This document shows positions 17,969 to 26,337 of a DNA stretch of 64,000 nt, one piece after another. The DNA lies in contig NZ_JADLRJ010000014.1 of the NCBI RefSeq assembly GCF_015477355.1, forward strand, positions 116,729 through 180,728, in the 5' to 3' direction. Within the stretch, counting starts at the first letter, position 1. Every line of letters starts with the position of its first letter. The notes below the pieces were generated by a model. That model was not told the DNA's origin, searched no databases, and worked only from the letters and a program-made list of their open reading frames with translations. Source of the DNA: Nocardia blacklockiae. Its GTDB lineage: Bacteria > Actinomycetota > Actinomycetes > Mycobacteriales > Mycobacteriaceae. A program made the translations under genes and the position numbers.

Positions 17969-17995
17969 CTTGCACTCGACCCGAGGGAGTGCTAA
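17969..17995 (+). promoter_or_regulatory. CIRCE element (HrcA operator) upstream of hsp20
   Basis: Arms CTTGCACTC (17969-17977) and GAGTGCTAA (17987-17995) are separated by exactly 9 nt. The HrcA consensus is TTAGCACTC-N9-GAGTGCTAA, so the right arm is perfect and the left has two changes. TTGCAC inside the left arm may serve as a -35. This places the small heat-shock gene in the HrcA regulon by established motif knowledge. Confidence 0.85.
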
Positions 17996-18002
17996 ACAAT
18001 AT

Positions 18003-18020
18003 CTGTGTCAACTGACACAG
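18003..18020 (+). promoter_or_regulatory. Perfect palindrome in the hsp20 promoter/leader
   Basis: CTGTGTCA and TGACACAG (8-bp arms, 2-nt spacer AC) lie 7 bp after CIRCE and 49 bp before the hsp20 start. It does not match HAIR (CTTGAGT-N7-ACTCAAG). The divergent HspR-like MerR protein is the natural candidate binder; this is inference. Confidence 0.65.
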
Positions 18021-18069
18021 GTTTCCTGAGTTGCTTTGGAGATGAACGAGGTAACTGGAGGTGATGGCC

Positions 18070-18495
18070 ATGTTGATGCGCACTGATCCTTTCCGTGATC
18101 TGGATCGTCTGGCTCAGCAGGTCTTCGGTACCGCGGCGCGCCCGGCGGCCATGCCGATGGACGCGTGGCGCGAGGGCGACGAGTTCCTGGTCGAGTTCGA
18201 TCTGCCGGGCGTGGACCCGCAGTCGCTGGAGCTCGACGTCGAACGCAACGTGTTGACCGTGCGCGCGTCGCGACCGGAACTGGACTTGGACCGTTCGATG
18301 GTGGTGGCCGAGCGCCCGCGCGGCGTATTCAGCCGACAGCTGTTCCTGGGCGAGAACCTCGACACCGACGCGATCCACGCCGACTACCGAGACGGCGTAC
18401 TGCGGTTGCGAATCCCTGTGGCGGAGAAGGCCAAGCCTCGCAAGATCGCGATCGAGCGCGCCGATCAGGAGCAGGCCAAGGTGCTCACCTCCTGA
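18070..18495 (+). CDS. Hsp20/alpha-crystallin family small heat-shock protein
   Basis: A 141-residue ATP-independent holdase chaperone. The alpha-crystallin domain spans about 35-130: [36 protein letters not shown] and [20 protein letters not shown], then [12 protein letters not shown], the canonical GVLxLxIP-like end. The ATG at 18070 is chosen because GGAGGTG (18057-18063) lies 6 nt before it. Control by HrcA (CIRCE) and probably by the HspR-like MerR is indicated upstream. From 18496 to 18799 I see no supported gene. Confidence 0.95.
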   Translation: MLMRTDPFRDLDRLAQQVFGTAARPAAMPMDAWREGDEFLVEFDLPGVDPQSLELDVERNVLTVRASRPELDLDRSMVVAERPRGVFSRQLFLGENLDTDAIHADYRDGVLRLRIPVAEKAKPRKIAIERADQEQAKVLTS

Positions 18496-18799
18496 CCACG
18501 CAGACCCGGGCGTTTCGGCCGCCCGCCGCGCGCGGCCCGCCCGGCCGGCTCTCGACGGTCGATGTGAGTTCAGGGAAGTGAGGTGATGCCTGTCAGCGAA
18601 CAGCGACGAGGCCACCGGCCATGTTCGTAGGGCGCGGAGTTCGTCGAGTCCGTAGAAGGCACCGACCGCCCGGTCCCGCGCGCGGCGCGGCGATCGAAGC
18701 GAGTGCACCGCCACCGATCGTGGCATTCCGGACCGCGGACCCGCGCCCGATTGCTACGGCAACACCTCCGGTTCACGTTCGAGGAAGGAGAAGATCGCC

Positions 18800-19012
18800 A
18801 TGACCGCCGTCGAATCGGGCAGCGGCCTCGACCGCGCCGAGCAACACACGCCCGTCACCGACCACGACGTCGGTTTGGACGCAGAGGCATTGCATCCGCT
18901 GGCCGAACGCATCCGCGCCGCGTTCGACTCCGCGTCCGTCACCGACCGCATCGACCAGAACTGGATCACTCCCCACGACGATGACGATGACTACTACCAC
19001 CTCGCCTACTGA
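18800..19012 (+). CDS. Small acidic hypothetical protein
   Basis: A 70-residue protein with a strong ribosome-binding site (GAGGAAGGAG) before the ATG. It is acidic, carries a predicted helix ([16 protein letters not shown]) and ends in an Asp/Tyr cluster, [12 protein letters not shown]. No family is recognised. Its last 32 nt overlap the start of the cold-shock-domain gene, so the two are translationally linked. Confidence 0.6.
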   Translation: MTAVESGSGLDRAEQHTPVTDHDVGLDAEALHPLAERIRAAFDSASVTDRIDQNWITPHDDDDDYYHLAY

Positions 19013-19346
19013 TATCGACCCCCACAGCCCGGAGGTGGCCGAGTTGCCGCGCTGGCAGCACGGCCGGGTCGACTGGTTCAACGCCGAGAAGGGTTTCGGA
19101 TTCATCAGTCCCGACGACGGCAGCCCCGTATTCGTCGAATACAGCGCGATCGCGACCCCCGGCTACAAAACGCTCTCCGCCGGGCAGCACGTGGTCTTCA
19201 CCGCCACCGACACACCTCGCGGGCCCGAGGCCACGCAGGTCATCGTCTACCCCATTCCGATACCGCCCGTGCACGCCCCCGGCACGGTTCACCTGCCCAC
19301 CCGCCGCCGCTCCGTCTCCGACACCCGTAGCCGAGCGGCCGCATAA
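18981..19346 (+). CDS. Cold-shock-domain protein with N- and C-terminal extensions
   Basis: A 121-residue protein. The CSD spans about 27-90: [20 protein letters not shown] with an intact RNP1 (KGFGFI), then [10 protein letters not shown], where the RNP2 His (VFVHY) is replaced by Glu. A typical Csp is about 67 residues; here about 25 extra residues precede and 30 follow, the tail being Pro- then Arg-rich. Likely binds single-stranded RNA or DNA. The start lies inside the preceding small gene. Confidence 0.82.
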   Translation: MTMTTTTSPTDIDPHSPEVAELPRWQHGRVDWFNAEKGFGFISPDDGSPVFVEYSAIATPGYKTLSAGQHVVFTATDTPRGPEATQVIVYPIPIPPVHAPGTVHLPTRRRSVSDTRSRAAA

Positions 19347-19413
19347 CCCCTACGCACCGACCATGGGTCCGCTCCCACGAGGTGCGGACCCAGACAAGTG
19401 GAAGGAACACTTT

Positions 19414-19587
19414 ATGACCGCGCCGTGCGCACCTCACAACCGCGACCGAGTCGAGAGCCCGTCACCCCGGCCCACCGCGACCGAGAGCGACCCCGCGGCC
19501 GTGGTGCGCTGGCCCGACCCGAGCCCGCTGCAGGCGTGGTGGGAGGACATCATGCGCCCGGCCCGGCAGCCCGGCCTGGTGGCCTGA
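19414..19587 (+). CDS. Small hypothetical protein
   Basis: A 57-residue protein from an ATG preceded by GGAAGGAAC. It is rich in Pro, Arg and Asp, with VVRWPDPSPLQAWWEDIMRP near the end, where Trp residues may form a short helix. No family is recognised. It lies between the CSD gene and a small membrane protein, probably in the same transcript. Confidence 0.45.
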   Translation: MTAPCAPHNRDRVESPSPRPTATESDPAAVVRWPDPSPLQAWWEDIMRPARQPGLVA

Positions 19588-19634
19588 ATCTTCTTTCGGC
19601 AGAACAATATTCACGATGATCGGAGGTGATGCGC

Positions 19635-19817
19635 ATGTCCACGATGACCGTTGCGAGCGGGGCCGCCATCGCGCTGGCGATCGTCGTCGCCTACGCGATC
19701 GTTGCCGCTACCTATTGGTGGGAGAGCCGCGACGCCCACACCACCGGCGAGCACACATCCCACCTCGACCGGCACCGCACCCACCAGAACACGAAAACGC
19801 CTGCGGCTACGGGATAG
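19635..19817 (+). CDS. Small single-pass membrane protein
   Basis: A 60-residue protein whose residues 8-28 form one hydrophobic helix (GAAIALAIVVAYAIVAATYW), followed by a hydrophilic His/Thr-rich tail. CGGAGG lies upstream of the ATG. It is the last gene before a long terminator hairpin, so it probably closes the hsp20-csp transcript. The function is unknown. Confidence 0.6.
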   Translation: MSTMTVASGAAIALAIVVAYAIVAATYWWESRDAHTTGEHTSHLDRHRTHQNTKTPAATG

Positions 19818-19835
19818 TCGCAGGTTTCAAGCGCC

Positions 19836-19880
19836 ACCGGTCGGTGACCACCTCGGGCTTCGAGGTGGTCACCGACCGGT
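19836..19880. terminator. Strong bidirectional hairpin terminator
   Basis: Arms 19836-19855 and 19861-19880 pair perfectly over 20 bp around the loop GGCTT. It lies between two converging transcripts (the + strand small-protein genes and the minus-strand DUF1275 gene). Confidence 0.9.
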
Positions 19881-19893
19881 AAGTTCACTCGCA

Positions 19894-20678
19894 CTACGAG
19901 ACTCGTCGCAACTCCGGCTCGTCACAGTCGGCGATGGTGAGCCTCTCGCACTCCCTCGAAGACGCCTCGCTCGACGACTTCTCCCTCGACGATTCCGCAT
20001 TCGACACTGCGAGGACATGACGCTGCCGGTCGTAGACCTGTCCGGCGAGCGCGATCATGACGCAGACCGCGGCGGGCAACAGCAGCGCCGCCTCGCCGAT
20101 GCGGGCTCCCCACCACGGTCCCCGCGACACTGCCGGCGATGAACGTGACAACCGTGGCCGACAACACGGTCGCCCGCCAGCGATCGAAGCTGTGCCGGCG
20201 GGACCGCCCGATGAGCAGGCCGAGATCGGTGACGGTGCCGGTGAAGTGGGTGGTGCGGATCTGCATCGTGCGCAAGCTGGAGGTCGTCCCGTTCTGCAGC
20301 CCGCACGCGAGCGCGGCGAGGAAGACCGACAGCAGGTCCCCCGCCGAGACGAAGGCCAGAACGAGGAGTAACGCCTCGCCGGTCATGATGGCGCTGTGCC
20401 GAGCCCCGGCATGGGTGCTCGCGGGCGCGAGTATCGCACCCGCCGACGCCGCACCCAGCAGAAATCCCAGAATGATGGCGACGAGCAGACTCGTCTCGAA
20501 CATCCACGGACTGGCGGCGTCCATCCCTAGTTGCGTCGTCGTCGCGGTCACGTTGGCGACCGGTATGGCCAAGGTCAGGATGGCCACCGCATTGACGAAG
20601 CCCGCGACGGTCGCGAGCAGTGATCCGTAACCGAGCACCAGAGCGCGGTGCGGCGTGATGAGGCTCATGACAGGCATA
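19894..20678 (-). pseudogene. DUF1275/YoaK-family membrane protein, frameshifted
   Basis: The main frame reads VLGYGSLLATVAGFVNAVAI, ACGLQNGTTSSLRTMQIRTT and HFTGTVTDLGLLIGR, hallmarks of the DUF1275 six-TM family. After FIAGSVAGTVVG the frame is lost; the expected last helix continues in another frame as ARIGEAALLLPAAVCVMIAL then AGQVYDRQR. A single extra base near 20107 accounts for it. The start at 20678 has GGGGAG upstream. About 245 residues if repaired. Either a mutation or a sequence error. Confidence 0.75.
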
Positions 20679-21016
20679 CAGCTCCCCGAGTTGTTGTGTC
20701 TGACATAGGGCAAACAGGACATATAGGTACCAAAAGACCCTCAGAAAATCCTGTGAAAATCCCCGCCCGAGCCCGAAACCACAGCGCCCCAACCCAATCG
20801 GCGCTCACCGCCCACCCGGTTCCCCGCAGCGAATCACCCTGCGCCCCAGCCACTTCGCCGAGCGGGAAACCGCACGACACACTGTGGCAGCGCGGAGAAT
20901 GCCGTAAGTGGCTGCCGCAGAACCAGTGTCGCGGCCACATACCTCCCGGGCAGGCGAGACGGTATCCGCCAGGTTGCGTCGGTCGTTGTCGGCTGTCCTG
21001 TGCGTAGGCTGCGGGC

Positions 21017-21886
21017 ATGGCCTTCTCGCCGTTCGCTGGTTTGGGGCGCGCACTCGGTATCAACCGCGGCGGCCGTCCAGACTTCTTCGAGGGTGCGGTG
21101 GTGGCAATCACCGGGGCCGGGTCGGGCATCGGCCGTGCCCTCGCACTCGAACTGAGCCGGCGGGGCGCCTATTTGGCGCTGGCCGACATCGATACCGACG
21201 GGATGGCCCGAACCGTCGGCCGGTGCACGGGGCCGGGCGCCGTTTCATCGACCGGTCTCGACGTCGGCGACCGCCCGGCAGTCGAACGGTACGCCCGCGA
21301 CACGATCGCCCGATTCGGCCGCGTCGACATCGTGATCAACTGTGCCGGGATCCTGCACGTCGGCTCCGCGCCTACCTCCCCGGTCTCCGACTTCGACACC
21401 GTGATGCGCACCAACTTCTTCGGCACGCTGCACGTCACGACGGCGTTCCTCCCCGCCCTGCGACGTTCCGACAGACCGGCCCGAGTCGTCACCATGTCCT
21501 CCGCCGTCGCTCTCGCGGCCATGCCCGGACACGGTCCCTACACGGTCTCGAAATTCGCGATCCGCGGCTTCACCGAGGCACTGCGCGCCGACCTCGCGGA
21601 TACCGAAATCGAAGTGGTGGGCGTGTATCCCGGCGGTATCCGCACCACCATCGCCCGCTCCGCCCTTGTCGCTCCCGACATCGACAAATCCGCGGCGATC
21701 GCTCGATTCGAGCACCGCGTCGCCCGCACCGACGTACACGCTGCCGCAGTCGCGATACTCGCCGGCGTCACACGCGGCGCCCCACGCGTACTGGTCGGCG
21801 CCGACGCCCGCCTCGCCGACCTCGCCGCCCGCATCGGCGGCCCCCACTACGACAAACTCATCACCCTCGCCGCCAAATTCACCTGA
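21017..21886 (+). CDS. SDR family NAD(P)-dependent oxidoreductase
   Basis: A 289-residue classical SDR: AITGAGSGIGRALALELSRR (TGxxxGIG), INCAGI (NNAG variant), the catalytic Ser in TMSSAVAL and YTVSKFA (YxxxK). The last 40 residues form an extension like mycobacterial ketoacyl reductases acting on lipid substrates. It is transcribed away from the DUF1275 gene across a 338-bp gap in which no gene is seen. Confidence 0.9.
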   Translation: MAFSPFAGLGRALGINRGGRPDFFEGAVVAITGAGSGIGRALALELSRRGAYLALADIDTDGMARTVGRCTGPGAVSSTGLDVGDRPAVERYARDTIARFGRVDIVINCAGILHVGSAPTSPVSDFDTVMRTNFFGTLHVTTAFLPALRRSDRPARVVTMSSAVALAAMPGHGPYTVSKFAIRGFTEALRADLADTEIEVVGVYPGGIRTTIARSALVAPDIDKSAAIARFEHRVARTDVHAAAVAILAGVTRGAPRVLVGADARLADLAARIGGPHYDKLITLAAKFT

Positions 21887-21991
21887 CCGAGTCCGAATCT
21901 CTGTCGAACCATTGGCCTCAGCTGGGCCGTCGGCAGTGTGGTGGCGTCCGATGCGGGCCCGCGCAGCGGTTCGCCGCCGACGGTGACGTAG

Positions 21992-22420
21992 TCACCGGGA
22001 CAGGCGGGACCGGATTCGGGTGAGGAGGTCGACTGTGCGGAAAGGTTTGGGGAGGTAGTCGCAGGCGCCGGCGGCGATGGCGGAGGCGATGACGTCCGGG
22101 TCGGTTTCGGTGGAGACGATCATGATCGGGACGGCGCTGTCCTGGAGCCGGCGGCAGACCTGGATGCCGGGGAGGTCGGGGAGGATCAGGTCGAGCAGGA
22201 CCAGGTCGGGGTGCCACCAGTGGGCGGCGGCGACGGCCTGGTGGCCGGTCGCGGTGCCCATCGCGTCGAAGCCGGCGCCCGACAGCACGAGCAGCGCCAT
22301 TTCGGCTGTGGCGGGATGGGTTTCGACGACCAGGACGCGGCCGCGTGCCGGGCCGGAGGCGTCGTGCATCGAGATGAGTGGCTGAGGTGCCCGCTCGGGC
22401 GACAGCGGATGTGTGTTCAT
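21992..22420 (-). CDS. Single-domain response regulator (CheY-like REC)
   Basis: A 142-residue protein. REC spans about 26-140: VLVVETHPATAEM (one acidic-pocket residue is Glu and the usual second Asp is Thr), LVLLDLILPDLPGIQVC (phospho-Asp), MIVSTETD (Ser/Thr switch) and YLPKPFRTVDLL (Lys). There is no output domain, so it probably signals by protein contact. No kinase is adjacent. The ATG at 22420 has GAGG upstream. From 22421 to 22728 nothing is supported. Confidence 0.85.
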   Translation of the reverse strand: MNTHPLSPERAPQPLISMHDASGPARGRVLVVETHPATAEMALLVLSGAGFDAMGTATGHQAVAAAHWWHPDLVLLDLILPDLPGIQVCRRLQDSAVPIMIVSTETDPDVIASAIAAGACDYLPKPFRTVDLLTRIRSRLSR

Positions 22421-22728
22421 GCGTGACCTCTTCGCCGATCGGATCCCCCGACCCGTCGCTTCCCGTCGCCGTCGGCTCTCGGCCTGGCTGGCCGAACAGT
22501 GTGTTTCGGACGCCGGACCTCGAACGTAGGCCCGCCAGCAACGGTTCAGCAATAGAACGGGGGGATTCCTGCTCCGGATGGCCCGATCGACGCCGTTTCG
22601 TGATCTTCGCACCGGCCCGAACGGCTCGACCGTGACCGGATCGAGAGCAATCGAACACCGGAAAGCCACTCCGTACCCGATCGGTGACGGCACAGCGACC
22701 GAATCCGCGCTGGCCCGAAGCCCGCCGA

Positions 22729-22766
22729 AATATTCCTTGACAGGAATATTCTCCATAGTGAATACT
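22729..22766 (+). promoter_or_regulatory. Promoter and palindromic operator of the arsR-SRPBCC gene
   Basis: AATATTCC (22729-22736) and GGAATATT (22743-22750) flank TTGACA, so the palindrome wraps the -35 hexamer. AATACT (22761-22766) is a candidate -10, giving a very short leader before the ATG at 22774. Binding here would block polymerase directly; autorepression by the ArsR-type product is the likely reading. Confidence 0.8.
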
Positions 22767-22773
22767 TCTCGGC

Positions 22774-23598
22774 ATGGAAGAGATCGCCTCAGCACTCGGA
22801 GACGGCGCACGGTGGCGCATCGTGGAGCTGCTCACCGAACGCCCCCGGTCGGTCGGCGAACTGGCCGAGCTGACGGGCCTGCGGCAACCGCAGACGACCA
22901 AGCACGTCCAGACCCTCGCGCGCGCCGGTCTGGTGACGGTGTCGCCGCTCGGGCAGCGCCGCATCTGCGCGATCGAGACGGCGCCGCTGACGGCCCTCGC
23001 CGACCGGCTGCGTGAGTTGATCGCGACCGCCGACGCGCACGGGCACGAGCGCGACGTGATCGCCCGCTACCAGGCCGCGATCGAGGCCGACACCGCGCGC
23101 GCCGACCGCGCGCGCTGGGCGGACGGCCGCCACTTCACCTTCGAGCGTCTGCTCGCCGCTCCCCCGGAACGTGTCTGGCGGTATTGGACCGAGCCGGAAC
23201 TGCTCGCGGCCTGGTGGGCGCCGCCGTCGATGACCGTCGTCGACTGCGCGCTCGAGCCCGCACCGGGCGGCCGCGTCGTCCTCGAATACCGCGATGCCGA
23301 GGGCCGGTACCGCTCGGCGGGGCGGGTGCACGCGGCGACCGCACCCGGGCACCTCGCCTTCGACCTGTCGGTCCTGGACGCCGCGGGCGCGGTCTCCTTC
23401 ACCGGCCACTACGACCTGCGCCTCACCGCCGACCCCGCGGGCACCCGGCTGCGGCTGGACCTGCGCATCACCGAAACCACCGTCGCGGCCGTCCCCTACA
23501 TCGCCGGTATCGAAACCGGTTGGGGCCAGGTCCTCGACGGACTCGCCGACGCCGTCGGCACCACTGGCCACCGCACTGTCACGGAAAAGGAAGCATGA
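22774..23598 (+). CDS. ArsR HTH fused to SRPBCC (AHSA1-like) domain
   Basis: A 274-residue fusion. Residues 1-90 are an ArsR winged HTH (ALGDGARWRIVELLTERPRS, LRQPQTTKHVQTLARAGLV) without metal-binding cysteines. Residues about 110-260 are a START-like SRPBCC domain (FTFERLLAAPPERVWRYWTE). This fused form is known in actinobacteria and often sits in front of a SRPBCC or RibD-C gene that it represses. It overlaps the next start codon (ATGA), so the two are coupled. Confidence 0.9.
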   Translation: MEEIASALGDGARWRIVELLTERPRSVGELAELTGLRQPQTTKHVQTLARAGLVTVSPLGQRRICAIETAPLTALADRLRELIATADAHGHERDVIARYQAAIEADTARADRARWADGRHFTFERLLAAPPERVWRYWTEPELLAAWWAPPSMTVVDCALEPAPGGRVVLEYRDAEGRYRSAGRVHAATAPGHLAFDLSVLDAAGAVSFTGHYDLRLTADPAGTRLRLDLRITETTVAAVPYIAGIETGWGQVLDGLADAVGTTGHRTVTEKEA

Positions 23599-24200
23599 TC
23601 ATGAGCAACTCGACCACCCGCAAGGTGACCGCCAACATCAGCCTCACCCTGGACGGCCGCTACCACGGCCCCGGCGGCCCGGGCGACATGGGGGCGATCG
23701 TTCCCTACGCCGTCACCGAGGTCGCCCGCGACCACCTCACCCGCCTCTGGGAGAACGCCACGACCGCGGTGCTGGGCCGCCTGAACGCCGAAGGGTTCCT
23801 GGGCTTCTGGCCCACGGTGGCCGCCGACGAGAACGCCGACCCGCGCGACCGCGGCTACGCGAAGTGGCTGGTGGACACGGAGAAGGTGGTGCTGTCCACG
23901 ACGCTGACGCGGGCGCCGTGGGAGCGCACGCGCGTGGTGAACGCCCCGGCCGCCGACGTCGTCGCCGACCTGAAGGCCACCGGCACGGGCGACATCCTGG
24001 TCAACAGCAGCGCGAGCGTGATCAAGCCGCTGCTCGCGGCAGATCTGCTGGACCGGCTGTACCTCCTGATCACCCCGGAGATCGCCGGCGGCGGCCCGCG
24101 GCTGTTCGACGACGGCCTCCCGAACTCGAAATGGCAACTGGTGCATCAGGACACGGGCGCACTCGGCGAGCTCGCACTGATCTACGACCGGATCCGCTGA
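23595..24200 (+). CDS. Dihydrofolate-reductase-like (RibD C-terminal domain) protein
   Basis: About 200 residues of the RibD-C/DHFR-like fold: ANISLTLDGRY at the start, TAVLGRLNAEGF, DILVNSSASVIKPLLAADLL then DRLYLLITPEIAGGGPRLFD, the typical GG-containing NADPH-site end. Such stand-alone proteins are predicted NAD(P)H-dependent reductases with unknown substrates, not true riboflavin enzymes. A second ATG at 23601 is better spaced from AAGGAAG. Co-transcribed with the ArsR-SRPBCC gene. Confidence 0.85.
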   Translation: MIMSNSTTRKVTANISLTLDGRYHGPGGPGDMGAIVPYAVTEVARDHLTRLWENATTAVLGRLNAEGFLGFWPTVAADENADPRDRGYAKWLVDTEKVVLSTTLTRAPWERTRVVNAPAADVVADLKATGTGDILVNSSASVIKPLLAADLLDRLYLLITPEIAGGGPRLFDDGLPNSKWQLVHQDTGALGELALIYDRIR

Positions 24201-24329
24201 GTGCCGCGCCCGGCCCCGTGCCCGGAGCCGCTCCGTGCACGGGCGGGGCGCCGCACGCATACTCGGCCCGGCTCATCGGCGAATTCGCCGGCGGCTGAAG
24301 CGGCGGCGCGGGCGGCGACAATGGTGGTC

Positions 24330-25463
24330 ATGAGCGATATCCACCCGTTTCGGATCGACGTCCCCGACGGCGTGCTCGCCGACCTCCGCCGCCGCCTGAG
24401 CGAAACCCGGTGGCCCGAGGCGGAATGCGTCGACGACTGGAGTCAAGGCGTGCCGCTGGCCTATCTGCGTGAGCTGGCCGGGTACTGGGCCACCGAATAC
24501 GACTGGCGCACACGGGAAGCCGCGCTCAACGAGCTGGGCCAGTTCGTCACCGACATCGACGGCCTGCCCATCCATTTCCTCCACCGACGCTCACCGCACC
24601 CCGATGCCTTCCCGCTGATCCTCACGCACGGCTGGCCCGGCTCGGTCATCGAATTCGGGAAGGTGATCGGGCCGCTCACCGATCCCACCGCCCACGGCGG
24701 GCGCGCCGAGGACGCCTTCCACGTCGTCTGCCCCTCGCTGCCCGGCTACGGCTTCTCCGGCAAGCCCGCCGCCACCGGCTGGAACGTCGCCCGGATCGCG
24801 GCGGCCTGGGAGACGCTCATGACGCGGCTGGGCTATCGGCGGTACGGCGCGCAGGGCGGCGACTGGGGCGCGGCCGTCACCACCGAGATCGGCCGCGCGG
24901 TCGGCCACTGCGTCGGCATCCACACCAACATGCCGATCGCCACCCCGACGGCGGAGGCGCTGCGCGATCCGACCGAGGCCGAACGCGAGGCCCTCGCCGC
25001 GCTGCGGTACTACCGGCGCTGGGACTCCGGTTACGCCAAGCAGCAGTCCACCCGGCCGCAGACCCTCGGCTACGGACTCGTCGATTCCCCTGTCGCGCAA
25101 CTGGCTTGGATCGTGGAGAAGTTCTGGTCCTGGACCGATTGCGACGGCCACCCCGAGAACGCGCTGACCCGCGACGAGATCCTCGACAACGTGACGCTGT
25201 ACTGGGTCACCGGCACGGGCGCCTCCTCGGCGCGGCTGTACTGGGAGAGCAAGGCGGCGTTCGGGCGCGGCGACCGCGTCGAACTGCCCACCGGGGTCGC
25301 CTCGTTCCCGAAGGAGATCGGCCGCGCGCCCCGCTCGTGGTGCGAGGACAACTACAACATCACGCGCTGGACCACGATGCCGCGCGGCGGTCACTTCGCG
25401 GCCTTCGAGCAGCCCGAACTCTTCGTGGACGACGTCCGGGCATTCTTCGCCACCGTGCGCTGA
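24330..25463 (+). CDS. Epoxide hydrolase (EHN domain, alpha/beta hydrolase)
   Basis: A 377-residue microsomal-type epoxide hydrolase. The N-terminal EHN domain (FRIDVPDGVLADLRRRLSET, then RWPEAECVDDWSQGVP) precedes the core with LTHGWPGSVIEF (HGWP oxyanion), the Asp nucleophile in QGGDWGAAV, a lid region with tyrosines, and the His in PRGGHFAAFEQPEL. It hydrolyses epoxides to diols. ATGs at 24321 and 24330 are both possible. It lies 129 bp after the DHFR-like gene and may belong to the same unit. Confidence 0.92.
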   Translation: MSDIHPFRIDVPDGVLADLRRRLSETRWPEAECVDDWSQGVPLAYLRELAGYWATEYDWRTREAALNELGQFVTDIDGLPIHFLHRRSPHPDAFPLILTHGWPGSVIEFGKVIGPLTDPTAHGGRAEDAFHVVCPSLPGYGFSGKPAATGWNVARIAAAWETLMTRLGYRRYGAQGGDWGAAVTTEIGRAVGHCVGIHTNMPIATPTAEALRDPTEAEREALAALRYYRRWDSGYAKQQSTRPQTLGYGLVDSPVAQLAWIVEKFWSWTDCDGHPENALTRDEILDNVTLYWVTGTGASSARLYWESKAAFGRGDRVELPTGVASFPKEIGRAPRSWCEDNYNITRWTTMPRGGHFAAFEQPELFVDDVRAFFATVR

Positions 25464-25539
25464 CCCGCCGTAATCGGACATTTCGATCACCGGATGTTTA
25501 ATGCTGGCGGCCGCCACCGCCGCTGCCTAGCGTGCAACG

Positions 25540-26337
25540 GTGACCTCGACCGCCCTCGGTCCCGCGGCGATCTCGATTCGCGCACTGCGCTTCTCGTTCG
25601 GCACCGTGCCGGTGCTGCGCGATATCGACCTCGATATCGCGCCGGGCGAGATCATCGCGGTGGTCGGCGCGTCGGGCAGCGGGAAGTCCACGCTGCTGCG
25701 GCTCGTCGCCGGGCTCGAGCGGCCCGGCGGCGCGATTCGCGTGGACGGCGTGCCGGTCACCGGCATCGACGCCCGCAGCGCGGTGGTGTTCCAGGAGCCG
25801 CGACTGCTGCCGTGGCGGGACGTGTCCGGCAATGTCGCGCTGGGCCTGCCCGCGGGTACGCCGCGCGCGGAAGGCCGTGCGGCCGTGCGCCGGTGGCTCG
25901 AGGTCGTGGGTCTGGAGGGCTTCGGGAACTACCGGCCGCGGCAGATCTCCGGGGGCATGGCGCAGCGCGCCGCCCTGGCCCGCGCCCTCGTCCGGCGGCC
26001 CGGGGTGCTGCTGCTCGACGAGCCGTTCGCCGCGCTCGACGCGCTCACCCGGCTGCGCATGCAGAACCTGCTCGCCGACGTGCACCGCGAGGTCGGCACG
26101 ACGATGCTGCTCGTCACCCACGACATCGACGAGGCGCTGACGCTGGCCGACCGCGTCGTGCTGCTCGAGCCCGGGAACCCCGGCGCGGCAGCGGGTTTCA
26201 CCATCGGCACGGTGCTCGACGTCCCCGCCGAACGGCCCCGCGACCGTTTCGATCCGGCGTTCGCCGACCTTCGAACCATCCTGCTCGACCGGCTCGGAGT
26301 GCCCGGCCGCAGCACCGTGAAGGAGCACATCCGATGA
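25540..26337 (+). CDS. ssuB: ABC transporter ATPase, nitrate/sulfonate/taurine type (SsuB-like)
   Basis: A 265-residue ATPase from a GTG start. Walker A is GASGSGKST, the Q-loop region VVFQEPRLLPW is typical of SsuB/TauB/NrtD, the signature is ISGGMAQRAALARAL, Walker B is VLLLDEPFAALD and the switch His is in VTHDIDEAL. Its stop overlaps the start of the binding-protein gene (ATGA). It energises import with the next two genes. Aliphatic sulfonates are the best guess from the family; the gene symbol is used in that sense. Confidence 0.88.
   Translation: MTSTALGPAAISIRALRFSFGTVPVLRDIDLDIAPGEIIAVVGASGSGKSTLLRLVAGLERPGGAIRVDGVPVTGIDARSAVVFQEPRLLPWRDVSGNVALGLPAGTPRAEGRAAVRRWLEVVGLEGFGNYRPRQISGGMAQRAALARALVRRPGVLLLDEPFAALDALTRLRMQNLLADVHREVGTTMLLVTHDIDEALTLADRVVLLEPGNPGAAAGFTIGTVLDVPAERPRDRFDPAFADLRTILLDRLGVPGRSTVKEHIR

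Noticed and set aside
18025-18035. CCTGAGTTGC as half of an HspR HAIR site
   Set aside because: No matching ACTCAAG-type half-site at the 7-nt distance.
18496-18799. Minus-strand frame extending across the gap after hsp20
   Set aside because: It is the antisense of hsp20 carried into the gap, with no ribosome-binding site or recognisable protein.
23595-24200. RibD-C-like protein as part of a riboflavin pathway with ribH
   Set aside because: It is co-transcribed with an ArsR-SRPBCC repressor, lacks the RibD deaminase domain and has no FMN riboswitch.
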